Position numbers and translations under genes: made by a program. The notes under the pieces were generated by a model. The model worked only from the letters and a program-made list of their open reading frames with translations. It was not told the DNA's origin and made no database searches. Of a DNA stretch of 64,000 bases, positions 8,633 to 16,072 are shown in pieces (position 1 is the stretch's first letter; every line of letters starts with the position of its first letter). The stretch lies in assembly GCF_014694315.1 (NCBI RefSeq), contig NZ_JAAOXD010000009.1:159622-223621 (forward strand), read 5' to 3'. The DNA comes from Arthrobacter ipis. GTDB lineage: Bacteria; Actinomycetota; Actinomycetes; Actinomycetales; Micrococcaceae.

Positions 8633-8998
8633 TTACGGCGTGCTGCCGTAACCGGTCCCGCCTGCCTTCTGAATCGCGGCGGCGGTCCGGCTGATAACGA
8701 CGATCCGCACGGCCACGCCCGCCAAGACCAGGACGACGCCCAGCGCAATCAGGATCCAGGTAGGAACCGCGGCGGCCTCGATGCTGCGGTAGCAGTTCGC
8801 CGCTGCTTTGGCGCCGCGGTGGAGCGCGTCGAATGCTTCAGCGGCACGGCTGTCCGGTAAAAGCGGGCTGCCACAGAGCGGGCCGGTCTGCTGCAGTCCG
8901 AAGACGATCCCGGCAAGGAGCACAGCGAATCCGGCTCCGATCAGCCAGAGCCAGACCTGCCACGCGGCGGAATTCCGCCGGACCCTTGTACCTCGCAC
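8633..8998 (-). CDS. Hypothetical two-helix membrane protein
   Basis: A 121-residue protein starting at GTG 8998 with AGGGAG five bases upstream. A basic N-terminus (MRGTRVRRN) leads into a transmembrane helix at about residues 13-35. A loop of about 45 residues follows with two cysteines (GPLCGSPLL and AANCYRS) that could form an extracytoplasmic disulfide. A second helix lies at about residues 78-103. I do not recognise the family. It converges on the MFS gene with a 13-base gap and shares no obvious operon. Confidence 0.7.
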   Translation of the reverse strand: MRGTRVRRNSAAWQVWLWLIGAGFAVLLAGIVFGLQQTGPLCGSPLLPDSRAAEAFDALHRGAKAAANCYRSIEAAAVPTWILIALGVVLVLAGVAVRIVVISRTAAAIQKAGGTGYGSTP

Positions 8999-9050
8999 GT
9001 CACTCCCTAGATAGCGGCGGTACCGAAATCATAAGGGGAATTGTCCTGAA

Positions 9051-9084
9051 GCGGACGACGGCGGGACGTCCCGCCGTCGTCCGC
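9051..9084. repeat. Perfect 34-base palindrome, copy 2 of the dispersed family
   Basis: Half-site GCGGACGACGGCGGGAC followed at once by its reverse complement. Its right end touches the stop codon of the 9085-9426 gene on the minus strand. The inner 28 bases are identical to the copy at 7116-7143. Placement suggests it acts as a terminator for that gene. Confidence 0.85.
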
Positions 9085-9426
9085 TTAGGCGCAGCGAGCC
9101 TGGGTCGTGTCAATGATGGCCATCTGGCCGGTTTCGGGGACACCGGGAAATTGCACGTGCTGGGGGTCAGCAGCGGCAACCGGCGGCTCCTGCCGGGAGC
9201 GCATGCGAACGAGCGCTACCGCGGAAATGAGGAACCAGGCAACGTTCGTGACCACGGACGGCCAGGCTTCGTGGAATGCACCATTGACAATGAAAGCGCA
9301 CGAACCGAGGAGATTCGCGGTCTGGAAGCCCTTGCCGGCCTTCAGCCAACCCATGGACACAGCCAGGTACGCACTCAGAATCGCAACAGCGCCTGCCCAA
9401 CCGGAGATTTCCCACAGCAGTTCCAT
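9085..9426 (-). CDS. CBU_0592-like small membrane protein
   Basis: A 113-residue protein starting at ATG 9426 with GAAAGGA upstream. Three hydrophobic segments (about residues 8-27, 37-55 and 58-74) with the internal motif KGFQTANLLGS resemble the CBU_0592 family of small integral membrane proteins, whose function is unknown. A polar C-terminal tail of about 35 residues (after VRMRSRQE) follows. It stands alone between convergent and divergent neighbours, and its stop codon abuts the 34-base palindrome. Confidence 0.75.
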   Translation of the reverse strand: MELLWEISGWAGAVAILSAYLAVSMGWLKAGKGFQTANLLGSCAFIVNGAFHEAWPSVVTNVAWFLISAVALVRMRSRQEPPVAAADPQHVQFPGVPETGQMAIIDTTQARCA

Positions 9427-9660
9427 GATGTCCTTTCAGGGTTGATGCCCGGCTGCCATCCGCTGGACGGAGTGAAGATGACGGGCCATATGTCTTCGTT
9501 TAGTAAGGGGCGCCATTGCCGACGGGATCAGGCATCGCTGAACAGCCTGTGCTCAGCCGTCCGGCCTGTCTCTTACCCTTAGTTTTAACAGCAATTATGA
9601 GCACGAAGGGTCTTTAGATCAATTGCATTCCGCTGAAGACATGGTTTAGAACTACTTAAC

Positions 9661-10587
9661 ATGGATATCGATCCGCGCCGCCTGCGGGTTCTTCTTGCGG
9701 TTGCCCGCACGGGCGGAGTGCTCGCCGCCGCCGACGAACTGGGGATTTCGCCCTCGGCCGTGTCCCAGCAGCTCAATAAGTTGGAGGACGAGACGGGGCA
9801 CGCCTTAGTGGTGCGCACACCCAAGGGCTCGGTTTTGACCCCCGCCGGCCTGGCTGTAGCCGAAGCCGGCGAGGAGATCGAGCGCGCACTCAGCGTCGCC
9901 CGCGCCCGGATGGAAGGCGGGGCCAAGATCGCGGGGGTGGTGCGAGTGGGCGGCTTCACCAGCTTTGTCCGCACGGTGGTGATCCCGCGCTTGCCCGAGT
10001 GGCGAGTCCAGTACCCGCAATTACAGATCCGGATGATTGAGGACGACTTCCCTGCCCTGATGCGGCTGCTCCGGCAGCGCGCCCTCGACGCCGTTGTGAT
10101 CGAACTGGATTCGACGACGACGGCCGGGCAGCGTCCACTGGGCGCCGGAATGATCGAGGAGCCCCTCCTGGACGAGCCCTGGAAACTGGTGGTTCCCGCG
10201 GGTGCACTGCTCAGCACCGAGAACATCGACCTTGGCCGCCTGCCGTTTCCGTGGCTCGGCGTCGAGTCCTCAGCCGCCAACGCTTCGGTCCTCGGCCGGC
10301 TCCGTGAGTCAACGGGTGCCCAGTTGGAGACTGTGCATCAGTACCAGGACACGCTGACCGCTCTGGCACTGGTCGCCGCGGGCGAGGGCGTCGCCATCGT
10401 GCCCACCTTGGCGTTGACCGGCCTCGTCCAGGACGGCGTGGACGTCCTGGACGTCCCCGGGCTGGGCACGCGGCGCATCGTTCTGCGGCGGTTCGACCGG
10501 CGACGGTCAGCGAGCCTGCCTGTGGACACCGTGGCCCGCCTTTTGCGGGAATCGGCTGCGGCCTTCGACACGCGGTCGACGTCGTGA
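9661..10587 (+). CDS. LysR-family transcriptional regulator
   Basis: A 308-residue regulator. Residues 5-62 form the winged helix-turn-helix (LAAADELGISPSAVSQQL, then VRTPKGSVLTPAG). The rest is a periplasmic-binding-protein-like effector domain ending with an Arg-rich RRFDRRRSAS segment. Such proteins usually control a divergent neighbour; the divergent gene here is the CBU_0592-like membrane protein 235 bases away. The effector is unknown. Confidence 0.88.
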   Translation: MDIDPRRLRVLLAVARTGGVLAAADELGISPSAVSQQLNKLEDETGHALVVRTPKGSVLTPAGLAVAEAGEEIERALSVARARMEGGAKIAGVVRVGGFTSFVRTVVIPRLPEWRVQYPQLQIRMIEDDFPALMRLLRQRALDAVVIELDSTTTAGQRPLGAGMIEEPLLDEPWKLVVPAGALLSTENIDLGRLPFPWLGVESSAANASVLGRLRESTGAQLETVHQYQDTLTALALVAAGEGVAIVPTLALTGLVQDGVDVLDVPGLGTRRIVLRRFDRRRSASLPVDTVARLLRESAAAFDTRSTS

Positions 10588-10596
10588 GCCGCTGTT

Positions 10597-10624
10597 TATT
10601 TGTCCGGAATTACCTGAACAAATA
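10597..10624. promoter_or_regulatory. Inverted repeat upstream of the lmo0937-like gene
   Basis: TATTTGT (10597-10603) and ACAAATA (10618-10624) form a 7-base inverted repeat just after the LysR stop. It could be the stem of a weak terminator or a regulator site for the following gene. Confidence 0.3.
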
Positions 10625-10741
10625 GGCGGGGTGTGGCTATTTCCGGCCGCCTGATCCAGGCATAATGTGGAAGCACCACCGATGGAGTGGCCGGGACGCA
10701 GAACTAGCGTTTCCATCCGCGAACTAACAAGGGAGATTCTC

Positions 10742-10891
10742 ATGTTGCTTTGGATAGCCATCATTATCGCGGTTCTCTGGCTTCTCGGCCTGCTCGGCAA
10801 CATTGGCGGCGGGTTGATTCACCTGCTTTTGGTTATAGCCGTGGTGGTCCTGATCTTCCACTTCGTCCGCGGCAGGTCCTCGCGGGTGTAG
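10742..10891 (+). CDS. lmo0937-family (DUF5670-like) small membrane protein
   Basis: ATG 10742 follows AGGGAGATTCTC. The 49-residue product consists of two hydrophobic helices (about residues 2-17 and 24-42) separated by NIGGG, then a basic tail FVRGRSSRV. The LLWIAIIIAVLWLLGLLG opening and the GGLIHLLLVIAVVVLI second helix match the lmo0937 family of tiny envelope proteins seen in many Gram-positive bacteria. They are often stress-related, though their function is unknown. It stands alone between LysR and the permease. Confidence 0.82.
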   Translation: MLLWIAIIIAVLWLLGLLGNIGGGLIHLLLVIAVVVLIFHFVRGRSSRV

Positions 10892-10921
10892 CTTGCCGCT
10901 GCGATTGACCTCCACGGGCAA

Positions 10922-10958
10922 CAGGGGAGCCGGGTGCTGTTCTTGCCCGGCTTCCCTG
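10922..10958. terminator. Hairpin between convergent genes
   Basis: CAGGGGAGCCGGG (10922-10934) and CCCGGCTTCCCTG (10946-10958) pair with one mismatch around an 11-base loop. It lies between the lmo0937-like gene and the convergent permease and probably terminates both. Confidence 0.6.
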
Positions 10959-10998
10959 TCTCCCGATCAATGCGTGGGGTAGCCCCGCGGCAGCATGG

Positions 10999-12570
10999 TC
11001 ACCGGGTGCCGCCGCCAAGTTCGTCCTCGAGGTCCTTGGGTGCCGTGAGATCCATCTCGAGCAGCGGCACCACTTTGGACTTGGTAATGAAGCGGTGAGC
11101 CAGCCAGAGGACGATGAAGACCGGCAACCCGATGTAGGAGGAAAGTACCTCCATCACCCTCCCGGCAAGCACAGCCTCGTAGTTCTGTCCCGCGATCACC
11201 AGGATCAGCAGGGCGAAGGCCAGCAGTGGGCCAATGGGAAAGAGGGACGCTTTGTACGGCAGGTCGCCAAGCTTGTTCCCCTGGGCCAGGAAGCCACGCC
11301 TGAACCGGTAGTGGGAGACCGCGATCCCCGCCCAGACGATGAAGCCGCACAGGCCTGACATGTTCAGCAGCCAGGAGTAGGCCGCGCCCTGACCGACGAT
11401 CGCGGAGAGGAACCCGAAGAGTCCCACGGCCGCGGTCGCCAGCAGCGCCGGGATCGGCACGCCACGTGCATTGGTCCGGCCGAAGATCTTCGGGGCCATG
11501 CCGTCATGTGCCATGGCGTAGAGCATCCGGGTGGAGGCATAGAGTCCGGAGTTGCCCGCGGAGAGGATGGCGGTCAGGATCACCGCGTTCATCAAGGCCG
11601 CCGCGAAGGCGATGCCGGCGCGCGAGAAGACCAGGGTAAAGGGCGATGCCGCAACATCGGCCTCGCCGGAGGCCAGCAGGCTCGGATCGCTGAAAGGGAT
11701 CAGGCAGCCGATGATAAAGATGGCACCAATGTAGAAAAGCATGATGCGCCAGAAGACAGTGCGGATAGCTTTCGGCACTTCGCGACGCGGGTTCTTGGCT
11801 TCGCCTGCGGCCACGCCCACCAGCTCGGTGCCCTGGAAGGAGAACCCGGCGATCATGAAGACCGAGATGATCGAGACCCATCCCCCGTGGAACACTTCAT
11901 CGCGGTTTTCCCAGTTACTCAGTCCCGGGGAGTTACCCCCGAGGATGCCGGAGATCATCAGCACTCCGGCGATCAGGAAGAGCACCACTGCGGTGACCTT
12001 GATGAGGGAGAGCCAGAACTCCGACTCACCGAAGGACTTCGCGGAGAGGGCGTTGAGCCCGGCCAGCACCAGCAGAAAGATCCCGGCCCAGACCCATCCG
12101 GGGACTCCCGGGAACCAGAAGTCCATGATGATTCCCGCCGCGACCAGCTCGGCGGCCACAGTGATGGCCCAGTTGAACCAATAGTTCCAGCCGATCGCGA
12201 ACCCAAAGGACGGGGAGACAAAACGGGTGGCAAAGGACTGGAAGGAACCGGCGACCGGAATTTTGGCCGACATCTCCCCGAGTGACTGCATCAGCAGGAA
12301 GACCATCAGCCCGACCAGCGCGTAGGCGGCCAGCGCACCGCCGGGCCCCGCCTGGGATATGGTGCCGCCCGAGGCCACGAACAGTCCGGTACCGATCGCA
12401 CCGCCTATGGCGATCATCTGCAGGTGGCGGCTGCTTAGTCCGCGCTTGAGTTCGTTGGCAGTTTCGTTGGAGGCGCGAGCTGCCCCTGTGGCTGGGGCGT
12501 AGCCGGGTTGTGCCACTGCATCGTCGTTGATTTCTGTGGAAGTTGTTTGCGTGAGGGAGCTGAGTCCCAT
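10999..12570 (-). CDS. Amino-acid permease (APC family, LysP/AAT type)
   Basis: A 523-residue inner-membrane transporter with about 12 helices. After some 42 polar residues comes the family signature LKRGLSSRHLQMIAIGGAIG at residues 41-60, followed by GTGLFVASGG in helix 1. FSFQGTELVGVAAGEAKNPR in the helix 6-7 region is also characteristic of the amino-acid transporter family that includes LysP and AroP. The substrate is probably a cationic or other bulky amino acid, but sequence alone does not decide it. It is a single gene facing the lmo0937-like protein. Confidence 0.88.
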   Translation of the reverse strand: MGLSSLTQTTSTEINDDAVAQPGYAPATGAARASNETANELKRGLSSRHLQMIAIGGAIGTGLFVASGGTISQAGPGGALAAYALVGLMVFLLMQSLGEMSAKIPVAGSFQSFATRFVSPSFGFAIGWNYWFNWAITVAAELVAAGIIMDFWFPGVPGWVWAGIFLLVLAGLNALSAKSFGESEFWLSLIKVTAVVLFLIAGVLMISGILGGNSPGLSNWENRDEVFHGGWVSIISVFMIAGFSFQGTELVGVAAGEAKNPRREVPKAIRTVFWRIMLFYIGAIFIIGCLIPFSDPSLLASGEADVAASPFTLVFSRAGIAFAAALMNAVILTAILSAGNSGLYASTRMLYAMAHDGMAPKIFGRTNARGVPIPALLATAAVGLFGFLSAIVGQGAAYSWLLNMSGLCGFIVWAGIAVSHYRFRRGFLAQGNKLGDLPYKASLFPIGPLLAFALLILVIAGQNYEAVLAGRVMEVLSSYIGLPVFIVLWLAHRFITKSKVVPLLEMDLTAPKDLEDELGGGTR

Positions 12571-12826
12571 GATGCCTCCGGGAAGGTAGCTGCGGTGGGT
12601 TGAACTTTCCGGCGGGCCCGGCCGGGAAGGACGGTGATCAAGCTAACACATGGAAAGAACGAGCCCTCTTGCGAAGCGAATGTTGCCCATCGAATCCTCG
12701 ATGTCTAACGAATGGGGCGGACAAGCGACCGCGCGAGCACAAGAGTTTCTTATGTGTGGAGAAAAAAGTCATCATGCATGCTTACCCATTGCTACGTTCT
12801 TCGGGACCCCTCAACGGAAGGAAGAC

Positions 12827-14230
12827 ATGTCTGTCATCGCAAGCCCCGAAGCGACAAGCACCCGGGCAGAAGACCTCAAGGAACTCCCGGCATGGCAGGC
12901 TTTGAAGACAGCCGTCATTGGACTGCAGCAGGTTCAGGCGCCGGACGGTTCCGTTCCGGAACCCGCCAACCACGACCAGGCCCGCCAGAAAGTCAGTATC
13001 ATCACTGGCTCAATTGACGACCTGCGTCCGCACCTTCCCCACGACAGGGAATACCTCGAACTGCTCGTGCAGGACTTCCAGCGGTGGGCGTCCGAGGGCT
13101 TCGTCGTACCTGATTTCCTCGACTCCTTGGTGGCCTTCCACCCCGAGCAGTGGCGCATCGATGGGCTGCCGCACCTGGTTGTGTTCCCCATGTACACGCA
13201 GAACGGCAGCACCAACCGCTACTTTGAGGCCGTCCTCATCGAGGTCATTTGGCCGTCCTTCGTCGCTGAACTGGAGTCAGGTAGCTACTCCAACAAGCTG
13301 TTCGTCCCCATCAGCTTCGTCGATTTCACGCCGGGCTATGACACGAACTCCGCAGTACTCTTCCCCGAGAGCGTAGCCGTGCGGAGCACCCCCTCGTTCA
13401 CGTGGGGAGGCATTTTCGCGGACCGGGAAGCTGCCCGGTTCCGTCGCGTCCTAAAAGCTGCTGCCGACATTACTTCCCTGGACCTGCCGGATGACGCCGA
13501 GGAATTGCTCGAGGACCAACACCTCACGGAGAAGACCTTCGTGATGTGGGATCTGATCCATGACCGGACCCACATGCGCGGTGACCTGCCCTTTGACCCG
13601 TTCATGATCAAGCAGCGGATGCCGTACTTCCTGTACTCCCTCGAGGAGCTTCGCTGTGACCTGACCGCCTTCCGCGAATCAGTCCTCATCGAGCGGGACG
13701 AAACGGCTTCCGGGGACGCCCGCAAGCACGCCAAGTTGGTCCAGTACGCCGTGATCTTCGATCGCATTTTCCGCTTCGCGATTACCGGAAATCGGGTCCG
13801 CAACTACGACGCCGTGGGCGGCCAATTGCTGTTCGCCTGGATGCACCAGCACCGGGTCCTGCACTGGACCGATGGAAAGTTGAGCATCGACTGGAAGGAC
13901 GTCGCCGGCGTTGTCGTCGAGCTGAGTCTCCGCATCGAGGAACTCTACTGGCGTTCGATCGACCGGCCGAAGACCGCACACTGGCTGGCGGCCTATGAGC
14001 TCGTCTCGGAAACCCTCACCCCCAACCCGTCCTCTGTCTGGGCCAAGGGACCGGACGCCCTTCCGCTCGACGGCCCTCCCCGGGGACTGACCGACCAGGT
14101 CCTCGATGACGAATTCCCCCTGTCAATGTTCTACGAAGCACTGGAGAAGAAGATGCGCCCAATCATTGAATCAACTGCCGGGATCACCGGTAAGAGCCCT
14201 GTGAAGACTGAGGGCGAGGCAGGCGCATGA
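12827..14230 (+). CDS. DUF6421-family protein
   Basis: A 467-residue soluble protein. I place the start at ATG 12827 behind GGAAGGAAGAC rather than at the earlier in-frame codons, which lack such a site. It carries an HDRTHMRGD segment near residue 245, with a His-x3-His spacing that could bind a metal. Long acidic and aromatic stretches follow, with no signal peptide or membrane helices. I recall the family as sitting in actinobacteria next to a short-chain dehydrogenase and a threonine aldolase, exactly as here. It overlaps the SDR gene by 4 bases (ATGA). The biochemical role is unknown; coupling suggests joint work with the SDR on one substrate. Confidence 0.75.
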   Translation: MSVIASPEATSTRAEDLKELPAWQALKTAVIGLQQVQAPDGSVPEPANHDQARQKVSIITGSIDDLRPHLPHDREYLELLVQDFQRWASEGFVVPDFLDSLVAFHPEQWRIDGLPHLVVFPMYTQNGSTNRYFEAVLIEVIWPSFVAELESGSYSNKLFVPISFVDFTPGYDTNSAVLFPESVAVRSTPSFTWGGIFADREAARFRRVLKAAADITSLDLPDDAEELLEDQHLTEKTFVMWDLIHDRTHMRGDLPFDPFMIKQRMPYFLYSLEELRCDLTAFRESVLIERDETASGDARKHAKLVQYAVIFDRIFRFAITGNRVRNYDAVGGQLLFAWMHQHRVLHWTDGKLSIDWKDVAGVVVELSLRIEELYWRSIDRPKTAHWLAAYELVSETLTPNPSSVWAKGPDALPLDGPPRGLTDQVLDDEFPLSMFYEALEKKMRPIIESTAGITGKSPVKTEGEAGA

Positions 14231-14982
14231 GCCAGGACCTCTCGGGGCGCACGGTCGTCGTCGCCGGTTCGACAAGCGCTGCCGGCGTTGCGGTGGTGCG
14301 CACCCTCTCGCAGGCAGGGGCACGCGTAGCCGCCGTGGACATTCTTGAGGACCGGGTCCAGGAGCTCTCGGCCGCTTACGAAAACGTCACGGGCTATGTC
14401 TGCAACCTCGCGGATCTGCAAGCCGTTGAAGACTTGGCGAAGTCCGTCAGAAACGATCTGGGTCCCGTGGATGGCCTTATCCATCTCGTAGGAGGGTGGC
14501 GCGGCGGTGAAGGCATCAAAGGCCAGGCGGACGCAGACTGGGACTTCCTGCACACCAGCGTCCTCACCACCCTGAGGAACACCAGCCGCGCGTTTTACGA
14601 TGACTTGGCTGCTTCCCCGGCCGGACGCCTGGCCATCGTTTCCGCGCAGTCCGCTTCCGCGCCAACGGCGGATGGCGCCGCCTATGCTGCCGTCAAGTCA
14701 GCCGCCGAGGCTTGGACCCTCGCCGTGGCCGACGGGTTCCGGCAACTGCAGGGAGGAAAAGAAAGCCTCACCGCTCAGCACTCAGCCGCGTTGGTCCTTG
14801 TCGTCAAGGCTCTGGTCGATGACCGGATGCGCGCAGCCCAGCCGGAACGGAAATTTCCGGGCTTCACCGATGTCAGTGTCCTTGCCGACGCTGTGGAGCG
14901 GATCTTCCACCTGGAGGCAGAACAGATCAACGGGCAGCGCTTGCCCCTCACCGCCGGCCACCTTGTGGGCGCACTGTCCTGA
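14227..14982 (+). CDS. SDR-family NAD(P)-dependent oxidoreductase
   Basis: A 251-residue classical short-chain dehydrogenase. The nucleotide-binding turn reads GSTSAAGVAV at residues 14-23 instead of the usual TGxxxGIG, so it is diverged. The catalytic residues are Ser in SAQSAS and Y-x3-K in YAAVK (about residues 155-159). It is coupled to the DUF6421 gene upstream by an ATGA overlap and would have been coupled to the threonine aldolase downstream, which is now broken. The substrate is unknown. Confidence 0.85.
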   Translation: MSQDLSGRTVVVAGSTSAAGVAVVRTLSQAGARVAAVDILEDRVQELSAAYENVTGYVCNLADLQAVEDLAKSVRNDLGPVDGLIHLVGGWRGGEGIKGQADADWDFLHTSVLTTLRNTSRAFYDDLAASPAGRLAIVSAQSASAPTADGAAYAAVKSAAEAWTLAVADGFRQLQGGKESLTAQHSAALVLVVKALVDDRMRAAQPERKFPGFTDVSVLADAVERIFHLEAEQINGQRLPLTAGHLVGALS

Positions 14983-15462
14983 GCGTCAGCGTCGATACCA
15001 AAGCAGGCGTCCCGCAGGTACTGGCGGGGCGTCTGCACGACGCGAACTGCCGGGGCTTCGCCTCCGAGGACTACGCAGGGGCTCACCCGGCAATCATCGA
15101 AGCAGTCCAGGCAGTCAACGAAGGCCACGTCACCGCATACGGCGAAGCAGTTTATTACACGGCGGCGCTTCAACAGGTCGTCCACTGCCCATTCGGGACA
15201 GCTGCTTCCGCATATCCCGTCGTCAATGGAACCGGGGCCAATGTCCTTGCCCTAAACTCACCCCGGAACTGAACGACCCGAAGCCTTGGGGATGGGGAGA
15301 CGAGCATCGCGCTCACGTCCACGCGCGGGCATGAAACTCACCTGGACGGAGCAAGGCTGGCCAACGCTGCAGCACATACATCTTGGGTTTCCTTTGCGGC
15401 ATTCACCACCGACGTCGATGTCGACGTCCTGTCCTTTGGCGGCACCAAGACTGGGCTGCCTC
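14979..15462 (+). pseudogene. Low-specificity L-threonine aldolase, decayed
   Basis: In frame with the expected ATGA overlap, the original ATG now reads CTG (14979). Translation then gives typical threonine-aldolase sequence: RLHDANCRGFASEDYAGAHP, NEGHVTAYGEAVY and YPVVNGTGANVLALNS. A TGA at 15270 stops it. About 60 bases later the same frame resumes with HLDGARLANAA and VDVLSFGGTKTG, the second containing the PLP-binding lysine. About 100 residues between these blocks, and the C-terminal third after GGTKTG, are missing. Lost start, in-frame stop, internal deletion and truncation together make it inactive. Intact relatives are about 340-370 residues. Confidence 0.85.
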
Positions 15463-15515
15463 CAGTTAGTCCGTGGCAGGTCCTCCCGGGGGTAGCTTGC
15501 GGCTGCGCCGCACAG

Positions 15516-15896
15516 CTACCAAGTGAGCTTCTGCGCTTTGAGAACGTAGTGGCCGTCGCGCTCGGTGAACGTGACGAGGTACCCGCGCTTGGCGCCGTTG
15601 GCCAACACCTGGCAATCGGTGTGGGTGCCTACCTTTAGATTTGGGAAGTTCTTGCACTGCACCCCTGTGATCTTGACACTGGGGCTCTTGGGCTGAGCGC
15701 GTGCCATGAGCCGGGCCGCCAGGAGCTTGCCGCTGGTCGCTGGCGTGAATTTCTGGGCTACGGGTGCAGGCGTGACTGCCGGTGCCGGGTTCGCGGTAAC
15801 GGCTGGCCCTGAAGAAGGAGCTGACGCCGCGCAGCCGGCCACCGTCAGGGCCCCAAGCAGTGCCGCTGCCGGAAGAGCAGTGCGTCTGATGTTCAT
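15516..15896 (-). CDS. Lipoprotein, DUF4333-like
   Basis: A 126-residue secreted protein. The signal peptide (MNIRRTALPAAALLGALTVA) ends in a lipobox, LTVAGC, with the lipidated Cys at about residue 22. A Pro/Ala/Ser-rich linker runs to residue 50. The C-terminal domain has two cysteines in VQCKNFPNLKVGTHTDCQV, spaced as in DUF4333 domains, and ends in a beta-rich YLVTFTERDGHYVLKAQK. It is probably an extracytoplasmic membrane-anchored protein of unknown function. It is read alone, about 180 bases downstream of the ABC exporter pair on the same strand. Confidence 0.75.
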   Translation of the reverse strand: MNIRRTALPAAALLGALTVAGCAASAPSSGPAVTANPAPAVTPAPVAQKFTPATSGKLLAARLMARAQPKSPSVKITGVQCKNFPNLKVGTHTDCQVLANGAKRGYLVTFTERDGHYVLKAQKLTW

Positions 15897-16072
15897 TGCC
15901 GTCCTTTCGATCCGAAGTGACGCTCGCGTCGGCCAGCATCAACTCTGCGTCGTATTCCTTGAGGAAAGGTTGGCGCCGGGGGGACCGCGTGAGAATGGCG
16001 GCTTCGCGCACAGGTAAGTCTGCGGGCCAGCTGGCCCCGGGCCACAAGTGTCCGTTCGCACCAGCAGGACCC

